64,000 nucleotides of DNA, taken from the NCBI RefSeq assembly GCF_043951865.1, contig NZ_JBINJF010000005.1:165681-229680 (forward strand), given 5' to 3'. Position numbers and translations under genes: made by a program. Shown one piece after another: positions 18,529 through 27,142 of the stretch. The stretch's first letter is position 1. Every line of letters starts with the position of its first letter. The notes under the pieces are model-generated. The model searched no databases. It was not told where the DNA came from and worked only from the letters and a program-made list of their open reading frames with translations. This DNA is from JAMQKA01 sp043951865. Lineage in GTDB: Bacteria > Bacteroidota > Rhodothermia > Balneolales > Balneolaceae.

Positions 18529-18667
18529 GAGGACTTTTTCAGGACGCAGTATGTTGTCCGGGATTCAGGCCTGAACGAATGGTAACGGCCGATTTTTACT
18601 CGTAAATATGAATTTCGATTTTCAAAAATGCCGATATTCGGTAAGCCAACAGCCCTATGAAGTTCTC
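18529..18667 (+). repeat. Type A intergenic element, diverged copy (A3)
   Basis: 139 bp bounded by GAGGACTTTTTCAGG and an end reading GAAGTTCTC. The interior follows the same order as the copies at 34407 and 59287: CCTGAACGAAT, then TAAATATGAATTTCGA, then AAAATGCCGATAT. The length match to the 140-bp copies supports homology despite divergence. It lies between the NIPSNAP and TPM genes. Confidence 0.55.
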
Positions 18668-18703
18668 TGAAATTAACTTTTTGCACGTTATAATCTTCAG
18701 TTT

Positions 18704-19492
18704 ATGATGACGCAATCAAGAACAATCGGTTTGTCAATCCTGCTGTTCTGCCTGACGGCCGGTCCGCTATTCGGTCAGGACTTTCCCTTTCCCTCTGAAC
18801 CGCAGGGACATGTCAACGACTTTGCCGGCATGCTCTCTCAAGCTGAAGTACAACGACTGGAAACCAAGCTGCAAACCTACCGCGATACCACCACCAACGT
18901 TATCGCCATAGCAACACTCCCCGACCTGCAGGGGATCTCTATTGAAGAGGTCTCAACCCAGCTCTTTAATGAATGGCAAATGTGGCATGAAGATCGTTAC
19001 AATGGAGTGCTGATTGTCATTGCACCCAACGATCGCAGGATGCGCATTGAGGTCGGTTATGGTCTTGAAGGAGCGATTCCCGATGTTATGGCCGGCCGTA
19101 TTATTCGAGAAATTCTCACTCCAAACTTTCGCAATGGTGACTACTACGGGGGGCTCGACCGCGCCACTTCGGCCATGATCGGGCTGGCTTCTGGTGAATA
19201 TGAAGGGGAACTGAGCAGCTCCTCCCCGGATGGCGGTATCCTCAACAGTGATCTCGTTGTTTTCCTGCTTTTCCTTGCATTTGTACTGTACGTAACGTCA
19301 CGCAGGGGCGGCGGCGGAGACAAAGGCCGCAGAAGACGGCGTCACTCCCTCAGTTCCGGTGGTATCATCTGGATGGGAGGCGGTTTCGGCTCCGGTGGAG
19401 GCGGAAGCTTTGGCGGAGGAGGCGGATTTGGCGGATTCAGCGGCGGAGGTGGGTTTGGCTCTGGTGGCGGAGGCGCCAGCGGAGGCTGGTAA
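18704..19492 (+). CDS. TPM-domain envelope protein with glycine-rich tail (YgcG-like)
   Basis: A 262-residue membrane protein. It has a signal peptide to about residue 24, a TPM domain (FPSEPQGHVNDFAGMLS to about residue 160), a transmembrane helix (LVVFLLFLAFVLYV, about 184-197), a short Arg-rich stretch, and a glycine/serine-rich tail ending GGW. This architecture is the usual LemA partner. The TPM domain is predicted in the periplasm with the tail in the cytosol. ATG ATG occurs at the start. The diverged type A element separates it from the NIPSNAP gene. Confidence 0.9.
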   Translation: MMTQSRTIGLSILLFCLTAGPLFGQDFPFPSEPQGHVNDFAGMLSQAEVQRLETKLQTYRDTTTNVIAIATLPDLQGISIEEVSTQLFNEWQMWHEDRYNGVLIVIAPNDRRMRIEVGYGLEGAIPDVMAGRIIREILTPNFRNGDYYGGLDRATSAMIGLASGEYEGELSSSSPDGGILNSDLVVFLLFLAFVLYVTSRRGGGGDKGRRRRRHSLSSGGIIWMGGGFGSGGGGSFGGGGGFGGFSGGGGFGSGGGGASGGW

Positions 19493-19662
19493 TACTGCCG
19501 CTGGTTGAAATTTGAGACCTATTCAGTGCAAATAACGGGCCCACACAATCAGGGATTCTTCTGATAGTAGCGCAATCCTGTTTAATACAGATCCAGCTCG
19601 AGTAGAGGAAAAAGAGGCCTGGTAAAAGACGATAGCCCATTATTAACTCGTCGAAAGCAGGC

Positions 19663-22128
19663 TTACACGCCCAATGTATCTTTCCGGGCTGGAGTTGAAG
19701 GGGTCTGGGTTTTATACTCATCCAGCGTAAATTCGTCTACTTGTACCACATCCACCCGCGCTTCTTCAGCCCGGCGGACCAGATCAGCCTCCTCTTTGTC
19801 GATGATTCCCTTCTCCAGGGCTTCATCTATCACAAAACGGGCCTGCGTCTTCGGGATCTCTTTCTTTTTGGCAGCCTGGTGGAGTTTTTTGTAAACCGGT
19901 TCCGCTTGCGTAATTAAATTCAGTGCCTGGTCGTATCGGGCAAGGGTTTCCGACTCATCCTGTGGGATATACATTCCCGCAGTCAAACGGTCGCGCTGTT
20001 CACCGGGCTTCTGCATCGCCTGGGCAAGCTTGTGCCCGAGATTGTCGGACGGTTTTGTGCCGATGCGATTCATGCGGGACCAAAGAGCAACAGGTCCTCT
20101 GAAAAGCCAGCTCAGTCCCGGTACCCTGATCTCGCGATATATTTCATCAAACGCTTCCTGGATACGCATAAAGGCGTAATCCATCGACCACTCAAAAAAG
20201 ATACGATCCTCTTCGCGCCTGCCTTCGGCTTCAAACCTTCGCAATGTTGCCGTTGCCAGGTACATCCAGCTCAATATATCGGCAAACCGACCGCTTATCT
20301 TCTCTTTAATTTTGAGCCGGCCTCCGTAAGAACCAAGTGCGATATCGGCAAGAAAAGCAAACGAGGCCGAACTCCACGCCAGCCGCTTGTAATACGTTGC
20401 CGCCGGACCATCAACCGGGGAAGAAACAAAGGCGCCCCGCGTCAAACTCAGCACAACCGAACGAGCCCCATTACGTACTACATGCCCGATATGCTTCCAG
20501 AAAACATTGTCAAATGCCTGTGCATCTTTGCGGGTCAGGGCGTCGATCTCATCATATGCAAACGGGTGGCAGCGTATGGCACCCTGGCCAAAAATCATCA
20601 GGCTGCGCGTCAAAATATTGGCTCCTTCTACCGTAATCGCGATTGGTGTCGCGGTATAGGTGGAGGAAAAAATATTCCGTGGACCCCGTGAAATTCCGGC
20701 GCCCCCCTGGATGTCCATTGCATCATTGACGACCTGGCGCCCCAGTTCGGTGAAGTTATATTTCGCTATTGCCGTAATTACCGAGGGTTTTTCACCGATA
20801 TCCAGTCCTCCACAGGTATAACGACGGGCTCCCTCCAACAGGTAGTTGAACCCGCCAATACGGGCCATCGGCTCCTCAATTCCTTCAAATTTGCCGATAT
20901 TGATACCAAACTGGTGACGTATGGCCGCATAAGCTCCGATAGCCCGGGTGGCCACCTTGGCGCCTCCCGCACTCTGCGCCGGCAATGAAATACCGCGGCC
21001 CACACCAAGCGATTCCATCAGCATGCGCCAGCCGTTCCCGGCCTGTTCCCGGCCGCCGATAATATAGTCGACGGGAATTTCAACATCCTCCCCGTCAACG
21101 GGACAATTATAAAACGGCACTCCCATCGGATCGTGACGCCGCCCCAGCCTCACGCCCTCCGTATCGCTGGGAATCAGTGCACAGGTGATGCCCAGGTCCT
21201 CTCCCTTGCCCAGCAGGTTTTCAGGATCCCTGAGCTTGAACGCCAACCCGATAACCGTCGATATGGCCGCCAGGGTAATATACCGTTTCCGGAAATTGAG
21301 GCGTATTTTAAGTTCACCGTCCTCATCCCTGAATACTTCGCCACCGGAGGTCATCGCGCCGGCATCAGAACCTGCAGTAGGCTCCGTCAATGCGAAGCAG
21401 GGGATCTCATCCCCGGTTGCAAGCCGGGGCAGGTAGTGCTCCTTTTGCTCGCTGGTCCCATAGTGCATCAACAGCTCTGCGGGTCCCAGCGAATTGGGGA
21501 CCATCACGGTGATGGAGAGTGGGCCACACCTTGAGGCCAGCTTTGATATGATTGCGCTGTGGGCGGTCGCAGAAAATTCATGTCCCCCATATTCTTTCGG
21601 GATAATGAGTCCAAAGAAACGATGCTCTTTCATAAATGTCCATACCTCATCCGTAAAGCCCTTGCGCACTGACACGTCCCAGTCGTCCACCATCCCGCAC
21701 AGCTCTTCCACCGGTCCCTCGAGAAACGCCTGCTCCTCTTCGCTTAATTCAGGGTAATCCTCGTTGGCCAGTTTGGACAAGTCGGGCTTGCCGGAAAACA
21801 GCTCCCCGTCAATCCATACATTCCCTGCTTCAATAGCTGTCCGCTCGGTTTCTGAAATCGTCGGTAAAAAGTTCATTGCATCCAGCAACTTCATAATCGG
21901 TGAAGTTACCAGTGCCCGGCGCAGCGGCCTGATGTTAAAAATCAGGCAGAGAACTACATAAACACTCAGTAGCCATACAGGAGCTCCGGCACCGTAGAGT
22001 GCCACCAGACCGGAAATAGCCCAGATCCAGAGGGGAGCCCCTATATAGGCGTATAGGATGGCCACTATTAAGCTGACTATTAGTGCCCAAATCGGAAAAT
22101 GTGAAAAAACGCCAAAAAACTGTTCCAT
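19663..22128 (-). CDS. fadE: Acyl-CoA dehydrogenase, FadE type
   Basis: An 821-residue FAD enzyme for the first step of fatty-acid beta-oxidation. The length and layout match enterobacterial FadE (about 814). There are two or three hydrophobic N-terminal segments (residues 1-65), then the ACAD fold with FALTEPTAGSDAGAM near residue 250, and a long C-terminal extension. It is probably membrane bound at the cytosolic face. The TetR gene 48 bp upstream on the same strand is the likely regulator. Electron-transfer partners are not in the window. Confidence 0.93.
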   Translation of the reverse strand: MEQFFGVFSHFPIWALIVSLIVAILYAYIGAPLWIWAISGLVALYGAGAPVWLLSVYVVLCLIFNIRPLRRALVTSPIMKLLDAMNFLPTISETERTAIEAGNVWIDGELFSGKPDLSKLANEDYPELSEEEQAFLEGPVEELCGMVDDWDVSVRKGFTDEVWTFMKEHRFFGLIIPKEYGGHEFSATAHSAIISKLASRCGPLSITVMVPNSLGPAELLMHYGTSEQKEHYLPRLATGDEIPCFALTEPTAGSDAGAMTSGGEVFRDEDGELKIRLNFRKRYITLAAISTVIGLAFKLRDPENLLGKGEDLGITCALIPSDTEGVRLGRRHDPMGVPFYNCPVDGEDVEIPVDYIIGGREQAGNGWRMLMESLGVGRGISLPAQSAGGAKVATRAIGAYAAIRHQFGINIGKFEGIEEPMARIGGFNYLLEGARRYTCGGLDIGEKPSVITAIAKYNFTELGRQVVNDAMDIQGGAGISRGPRNIFSSTYTATPIAITVEGANILTRSLMIFGQGAIRCHPFAYDEIDALTRKDAQAFDNVFWKHIGHVVRNGARSVVLSLTRGAFVSSPVDGPAATYYKRLAWSSASFAFLADIALGSYGGRLKIKEKISGRFADILSWMYLATATLRRFEAEGRREEDRIFFEWSMDYAFMRIQEAFDEIYREIRVPGLSWLFRGPVALWSRMNRIGTKPSDNLGHKLAQAMQKPGEQRDRLTAGMYIPQDESETLARYDQALNLITQAEPVYKKLHQAAKKKEIPKTQARFVIDEALEKGIIDKEEADLVRRAEEARVDVVQVDEFTLDEYKTQTPSTPARKDTLGV

Positions 22129-22176
22129 AATATCATCCTCGTAATAGATTCAGTAACAGGCCATTACTATAACCCG

Positions 22177-22785
22177 TTACTTTTGTACCACCGTTCGCAC
22201 GTGAAAACCCTCGATAATATGTTGAATCGCCTGCTCAATAAATTTCGTCCGGTCAATTCGGGTATCCAGCCTTTTTGTCAGCACCACCGACATGACCCCG
22301 TGAAGCTGAGCCCAGAAGGTGTAAGAGGCGGTACGCGGATCGGGCTCCACCATAACACCCTTTTCTACCCCTTCTTCTATCGTTTTTGTCAAGATCTCGT
22401 ATCCCTTCCGCGCCTTCCTGAACTTTTCCTTGGGATAGCGGGTCATCTCGTCGGAACTTACAACATAAATAATCTGGTACTCACGCGAGTGGCTCAGGGC
22501 AAAATTGACGTACGCCCACGCCAGCGCACCCAGGCGTTCAATGGGATCTTCCTTTCCGGAAGCAGCTTTGGCCAGCTCTGCATTCAGCTTTTGTATCGAT
22601 TCATCAATGAGCGTGTGAACCAGGTGATCTTTGCCTTCGAAATGGAGGTATATGCTCGTGGCGCTGACCCCGATCTCCCGGGCGACCCTTCGCAGGGAAA
22701 AATTCCGATACCCATCCTCCAGCAACAGACTTCGGCTGGTATCAACAATCTTTTGTCGTAGTGATATCTTGGTTTCTTCAGCCAT
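22177..22785 (-). CDS. TetR-family transcriptional regulator
   Basis: A 202-residue TetR regulator with an N-terminal helix-turn-helix (RRVAREIGVSATSIYLHFEGKDHL, written as landmarks VAREIGVS and IYLHFEGKD) at about residues 33-55 and a C-terminal domain of the TetR_C_33-like kind. I use the ATG at 22785; a GTG at 22800 is an alternative. It is immediately upstream of the fadE-type gene on the same strand, so it probably controls fatty-acid oxidation in response to acyl-CoA. A palindrome sits over its start region, compatible with autorepression. Confidence 0.88.
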   Translation of the reverse strand: MAEETKISLRQKIVDTSRSLLLEDGYRNFSLRRVAREIGVSATSIYLHFEGKDHLVHTLIDESIQKLNAELAKAASGKEDPIERLGALAWAYVNFALSHSREYQIIYVVSSDEMTRYPKEKFRKARKGYEILTKTIEEGVEKGVMVEPDPRTASYTFWAQLHGVMSVVLTKRLDTRIDRTKFIEQAIQHIIEGFHVRTVVQK

Positions 22786-22793
22786 TATTATAC

Positions 22794-22806
22794 TTAACAC
22801 TGTTAA
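22794..22806. promoter_or_regulatory. Candidate TetR operator
   Basis: TTAACA-C-TGTTAA is a perfect 6+1+6 palindrome, 8 bp upstream of the tetR ATG. Its symmetry and place fit an autoregulatory operator. Binding is not shown by sequence alone. Confidence 0.45.
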
Positions 22807-23067
22807 CTCACTACTTATTAAGCAAATAAATGATGAAAAGCAATAGCAAGCCAGCTTGAATTCGAAGATCGGGCATTTTCTGCCCTATCAATCTCTCTCT
22901 AAAAGAAAAGAGGAATTCAGGAATATTGAACCTTTTCTTTAGAACAAGCTTATTTTTTTAACCGATATCCCCATTATTCCTTTAAAAGGACAAGTGGGAT
23001 ACTGCTCTCCTGGAGCAGAACATATCACCGGGTACAAAAAGCAACATATTTCTGAACAGCTAGCCCG

Positions 23068-23099
23068 TTGATTGAAAAATTCTAATCCCCATAAATTTG
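23068..23099 (+). promoter_or_regulatory. Candidate Bacteroidota-type promoter of the OmpA gene
   Basis: TTG at 23068-23070 and TAAATTTG at 23092-23099 match the TTG / TAnnTTTG elements used by the Bacteroidota housekeeping sigma factor. The spacing of 21 bp is a little long. It is 78 bp before the ATG. Confidence 0.4.
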
Positions 23100-23176
23100 T
23101 GCCAAACCGTTGAAAATGGTAATCTATAACCCATCATGAGAGTATTTATCGGTAAATAGATAAAAATCAGGTTAAT

Positions 23177-24622
23177 ATGAATAATTTACAGGCATTTTTG
23201 GTTATATCCCTGGGAATTCTGTTCATACATACGGCATCGCTACAGGCTCAGAACCAGGACAAAAAAACCTGGATTACCACCTATTTTGGCCACCATGAGT
23301 ACCATGGGGATATAGGAAATGAAATGGGTGCGTTTAATCTCGGCGACGACTGGGCGGGGGGAATTGGTGTGAGCCGATACCTGAGTCCTAACTGGGATAT
23401 TGAAGCATCCGCGATTTATGGAAAACTGGATTATTCGCCCGAAAGCGGCCCCTACCTCGATCAGGGATTTTCAAATGAATTTATAAACCTGAATGCTCTT
23501 GTTAAATTCAAGCCGCTGGATTCATTTAGCCCGGTTCAGCCGTTTGTTGCCACTGGACTGGGGATAACCCCGTTCTTTAACGGGGAAAAATATTTCCCGG
23601 GATTAACACAGGAAATTCAAAATTTTGCCGCCTTCAGCATACCCCTTCAGGGGGGGATGGATATACGGGTTACCGACAATATACACGTGACCTTAAACGC
23701 CACCTACAACAGAACCTATTCTGACGGTATTGACAAGATCGGAAGCCAGTTTGATACGGATGGCCGAAACCACGATGACTTCGTGGTATTTTCAGCTGGG
23801 TTAAAATTTGCCGCCAGCCGGTCTACCGACAGAGACCGCGACGGGGTTCCCAACGAACGCGATGCCTGTCCCAATGTGTACGGCAACTCCTTTTTTGGTT
23901 GTCCCGACCAGGATGAGGACGGGGTCAGCGACCGCAATGATGACTGTCCCACGATTCCCGGCAGCAGAAACCTGAACGGCTGCCCGGATGCCGACAAAGA
24001 CGGAATTTCCGACATACAGGATGCCTGCCCGAAGGAATGGGGCCGTCCGCAAAATAACGGCTGCCCGGATAGTGACGACGACGGGGTCATCGACAAGGAG
24101 GATGCATGCCCGCAACAACCGGGCGATCCGGCCAATGAGGGGTGCCCCGCCGACACCGACGGGGATGGCATTACAGACGAGAAGGATCAGTGCCCTAACA
24201 CACCGGGACCCGAGTCCAACAACGGGTGCCCTGTGGAGGAGGAAAAACCCGCCGAGGACAGCGACCAGTGGGAAACGGAGCTGCAGACTATCGCCAACAA
24301 CCTCCAGTTTGATTCCAACAGCTCAACGCTGGCCCAATCTTCGTATGACGATCTGATCCGCCTGGCTGAAATGATGCTGGAAGACTCCGCTCTGCGCCTG
24401 ATCATACGGGGCCATACCGACAATGTGGGAGATGACAACCAGAACCTGAAGCTTTCGGTAGACCGCGCAAATGCCGTGAAAGACTACCTGGTTTCACAGG
24501 GAGTGGAATCAAGCCGGATTTTCGCTTTTGGTTATGGGGAGACCAGGCCTGTCGCCTCCAACGAAACCGAAGAGGGGCGAAGACAGAACCGCCGCGTGGA
24601 GCTGGAACTCTACCGCAAGTAA
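23177..24622 (+). CDS. OmpA-family outer-membrane protein with TSP3 calcium-binding repeats
   Basis: A 481-residue outer-membrane protein. It has a signal peptide (to about residue 25), an eight-stranded-type barrel domain (about 30-215), five or six thrombospondin type-3 repeats (DxDxDGxxDxxDxCP pattern, about 218-355) expected to bind calcium and form a stiff stalk, then an OmpA_C domain (about 365-480) with LQFDSNSSTL and IIRGHTDNVGD for peptidoglycan binding. It links the outer membrane to the cell wall. It is a single gene, convergent with trmB. Confidence 0.95.
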   Translation: MNNLQAFLVISLGILFIHTASLQAQNQDKKTWITTYFGHHEYHGDIGNEMGAFNLGDDWAGGIGVSRYLSPNWDIEASAIYGKLDYSPESGPYLDQGFSNEFINLNALVKFKPLDSFSPVQPFVATGLGITPFFNGEKYFPGLTQEIQNFAAFSIPLQGGMDIRVTDNIHVTLNATYNRTYSDGIDKIGSQFDTDGRNHDDFVVFSAGLKFAASRSTDRDRDGVPNERDACPNVYGNSFFGCPDQDEDGVSDRNDDCPTIPGSRNLNGCPDADKDGISDIQDACPKEWGRPQNNGCPDSDDDGVIDKEDACPQQPGDPANEGCPADTDGDGITDEKDQCPNTPGPESNNGCPVEEEKPAEDSDQWETELQTIANNLQFDSNSSTLAQSSYDDLIRLAEMMLEDSALRLIIRGHTDNVGDDNQNLKLSVDRANAVKDYLVSQGVESSRIFAFGYGETRPVASNETEEGRRQNRRVELELYRK

Positions 24623-24731
24623 AAATGCAGCAACTTTGAGTCCGGTGCCTGTAGTTTTGAGACACAGCCCCGGGTGAGCTCCACACGGCCTTTGGCATCC
24701 CAAAAGATGTTGAATACAACTCGACACGTTA

Positions 24732-25409
24732 CTACCGGATGGGAGACCGGGGGAGCCTGAATTTCATATATTTGATCGTTTTACCGTTTTCCAGGTGTTT
24801 CTTTTCATAATAGGTTTGGGTGGTCAACAGGGGATCATCCGCCCGCTCCTGGTATACATCCTCAACCAGGTCCACGAGGCGACACTCCTGCCGAATTACG
24901 TTCTTTGAAAAGTCCCAAAGCGCATCGCTGTCGGTTTTGAAATGAATAAGGCCGTCCTCCTTCAACACTTTCTGATAAATCGCCAAAAATTTTGGTGCCG
25001 TCAACCGCTTGTTTCGGTCGCTCCATTTCGGATAGGGATCGGGAAAAGTGATCCATATCTCCTCCACTTCGCCAGGCGCAAAATATTCATCCAGGTGATC
25101 GATGTAGATCCTCAGAAAGCGAACATTCGAAAGCTCCCGTTCCAGTGCCCGTTTGGCCCCTTTCCAGATGCGTGCGCCCTTTATATCTATCCCGATATAA
25201 TTTTTGCCGGGATTTCTCCGTGCCAGTTCCAACGTGTACTCCCCTTTGCCGCAAGCCAGCTCCAGGGTGATGGGATGATCATTTTCAAAGATATCCTCAC
25301 TCCACCGTCCCTTGGGTTTTTTCTTGTCTGCTTCCTGGAAGTCGGTCAGCTCCATGACATGTTCAAATTCAGCAATTTCAGCAAATCGTTCCAGCTTGTT
25401 TTTACCCAT
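24732..25409 (-). CDS. trmB: tRNA (guanine46-N7)-methyltransferase
   Basis: A 225-residue SAM-dependent methyltransferase that makes m7G46 in the variable loop of tRNAs. It has the SAM motif ELACGKGEYTLELA, the GIDIKGARI strand and the family-specific FPDPYPKWSDRNKRL block. Length is typical. It is cytosolic. A 229-bp gap with a hairpin separates it from pdxH upstream on the same strand, so it probably has its own promoter. Confidence 0.95.
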   Translation of the reverse strand: MGKNKLERFAEIAEFEHVMELTDFQEADKKKPKGRWSEDIFENDHPITLELACGKGEYTLELARRNPGKNYIGIDIKGARIWKGAKRALERELSNVRFLRIYIDHLDEYFAPGEVEEIWITFPDPYPKWSDRNKRLTAPKFLAIYQKVLKEDGLIHFKTDSDALWDFSKNVIRQECRLVDLVEDVYQERADDPLLTTQTYYEKKHLENGKTIKYMKFRLPRSPIR

Positions 25410-25503
25410 ACAACAATAAAAATATTAGGTTTTCAGGTCTGTTCTTAGCGCGGCGCCCTGTGTGTGCGTCTGCTTTTGCGAAATATGGCAGGAGGGACGG
25501 CTC

Positions 25504-25555
25504 TGTGAAGCAAGGTAGCAGCCCGACAAATTTGACTGGATCTTTGTGCTTCACA
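25504..25555. repeat. Inverted repeat in the trmB-pdxH gap
   Basis: TGTGAAGCA (25504-25512) and TGCTTCACA (25547-25555) are perfect 9-bp complements separated by 34 bp. No T-run follows, so a simple terminator is unlikely. It may be part of a small dispersed element or a cis-regulatory RNA for trmB. Confidence 0.4.
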
Positions 25556-25638
25556 ACATTCCGCGAAAGTAGTTCCTGTATAGAAATGCGAAACGCGGTA
25601 CAACCGCCATGTTCGCCAGCTGAGCATGTTTTTTAACG

Positions 25639-26310
25639 TCAGGGATTTAATCGCTTAATACGCCATTTCCCCTGTTCGGAACTCACCGGTCTGCTGTAGA
25701 CAATCCGGTCGTGAAGCCGGCCGGCCCGCCCCTGCCAAAATTCGATGGTTCGGGGCCGCAGATTATATCCGCCCCAAAACGGGGGACACGGAACCTCCTG
25801 TCCCTCAAAACGCTGGTTCAGCTCGTCAAATTTGGCTTTGAGCTCATCCCTGTTTTTAATCTCCGAGCTCTGCTCCGACGCCCACGCCCCGATTTGGCTG
25901 TCGCGCGGCCGCGACTGGAAGTAGCCGGCTGATTGTTCGCGAGGTAATTTTCTAACACGACCCTCGATGCGTACCTGTCGTTCAAGGGCCGGCCAGTAAA
26001 AACAAAGCGCGGCATACGGATTTTCAGCCAGTTCCCTTCCTTTTCGGCTGTTGTAATTGGTGTAAAAGTGGAAGCCCTCCTCATCAAATCCCTTAAGGAG
26101 TACGATTCGTGAGGAGGGTTTCCCGTCGGCCGATGCCGTGGCCAGGGTCATGGCGTTGGCATCGGCCATGTCGGAATTCAGGGCCTCTTCAAACCAGATC
26201 GTAAACTGGTCGATCGGATCCTCGCGGACCGTCTCCTCAGAGATGCCATCTCGTTCATACTCCCGGCGAAGCCCCTTTACCTTCTCCGTATCGGTTCTAT
26301 GGTCTTTCAT
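25639..26310 (-). CDS. pdxH: Pyridoxamine 5'-phosphate oxidase
   Basis: A 223-residue FMN enzyme that oxidises pyridoxine/pyridoxamine phosphate to PLP, the cofactor of the many aminotransferases and racemases nearby. Landmarks are SSRIVLLKGFDEEGFHFYTNYNSRKG split over the FMN site, the VRIEGRV strand, the SRPRDSQIGAWAS loop and the C-terminal RLHDRIVYSR and W-x-IKRLNP end. It lies 9 bp after the redoxin stop and is likely cotranscribed with it. Confidence 0.96.
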   Translation of the reverse strand: MKDHRTDTEKVKGLRREYERDGISEETVREDPIDQFTIWFEEALNSDMADANAMTLATASADGKPSSRIVLLKGFDEEGFHFYTNYNSRKGRELAENPYAALCFYWPALERQVRIEGRVRKLPREQSAGYFQSRPRDSQIGAWASEQSSEIKNRDELKAKFDELNQRFEGQEVPCPPFWGGYNLRPRTIEFWQGRAGRLHDRIVYSRPVSSEQGKWRIKRLNP

Positions 26311-26319
26311 AGCTGTTTC

Positions 26320-26901
26320 CTATCCGAAATATGCCGGTTCATTCCCCTTTTTCCACTTGATATTACAACCCATACTGGGGACCTGTTCCTCCACGATGGA
26401 TCCATCTTCCAATACCTTGTCAACCGCCTCTCGCAGATCTTTACCTGTTACCGGCTTGTCGTTGCCCGGGCGGCTGTCATCAAACTGTCCGCGATATACC
26501 AGCTCGCGTTCCTCATCAAACAGGAAAAAATCCGGCGTACAGGCCGCCTTGTAGGCGTGGGCTACCTCTTGCGTCTCATCAAAAAGATAAGGAAAGGGAT
26601 ATCCAAACCGTTCGGCGTCTTCCGCCATCTTTTCAGGACTGTCATCGGGGTAGTTCTCCACTTCGTTCGAGCTGATTGCTACAATTCCGAGATCTTCCTC
26701 GTCATAGTCATTGGCAAACTCGACCAGGGCTTCCTTGATATTTTTTACATACGGGCAGTGATTGCACATAAAAATAACCAGCAGTGCCCGGCTGTCGTCA
26801 AAATCTGCCAGGGAAACGGTATCACCGGTTGAAACATCAGGAAGAGAAAAATCAGGGGCCTTGGTTCCCAGCGCTAACATGGTGGATGCTGTTTCTGACA
26901 T
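26320..26901 (-). CDS. Thioredoxin-fold redoxin (AhpC/TSA-like)
   Basis: A 193-residue redoxin of the AhpC-TSA/Redoxin type, with a CxxC active site (C46-N-H-C49 in FMCNHCPYV) after a TKAPDFSLPDVSTGDTVSL core. This subgroup is common in Bacteroidota and is often called thioredoxin family protein; it probably reduces peroxides or disulfides in the cytosol. No signal peptide is present. The reductant and substrate are unknown. It leads a two-gene unit with pdxH. Confidence 0.9.
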   Translation of the reverse strand: MSETASTMLALGTKAPDFSLPDVSTGDTVSLADFDDSRALLVIFMCNHCPYVKNIKEALVEFANDYDEEDLGIVAISSNEVENYPDDSPEKMAEDAERFGYPFPYLFDETQEVAHAYKAACTPDFFLFDEERELVYRGQFDDSRPGNDKPVTGKDLREAVDKVLEDGSIVEEQVPSMGCNIKWKKGNEPAYFG

Positions 26902-27142
26902 ATGTATATCGATTTTTTATTTGGATTTGTTATGGGATAAACCGTACAAACTTTTACAGCCTGCAGTTCCACTAAAGCATAAAGATAGGAAGGGTAAAAG
27001 AAAAGCCCGATATCTTAGATTTATTAGTGAAGTAATTAGGCTCAGGAAGATATGAGACTACCACCCTCGATACCGGGCCGGGTTATCTATGCATTTACAT
27101 AACGGAAAAATAAAGCGGATGTTTCATGTTGATTCAGGCTGA

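Larger units (their letters stand above)
22786..23176. other. Divergent intergenic region between tetR and ompA
   Basis: About 390 bp that must carry the tetR-fadE promoter on one side and the OmpA promoter on the other. It holds the palindrome at 22794 and a Bacteroidota-type promoter candidate at 23068-23099. No gene is supported. Confidence 0.5.
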
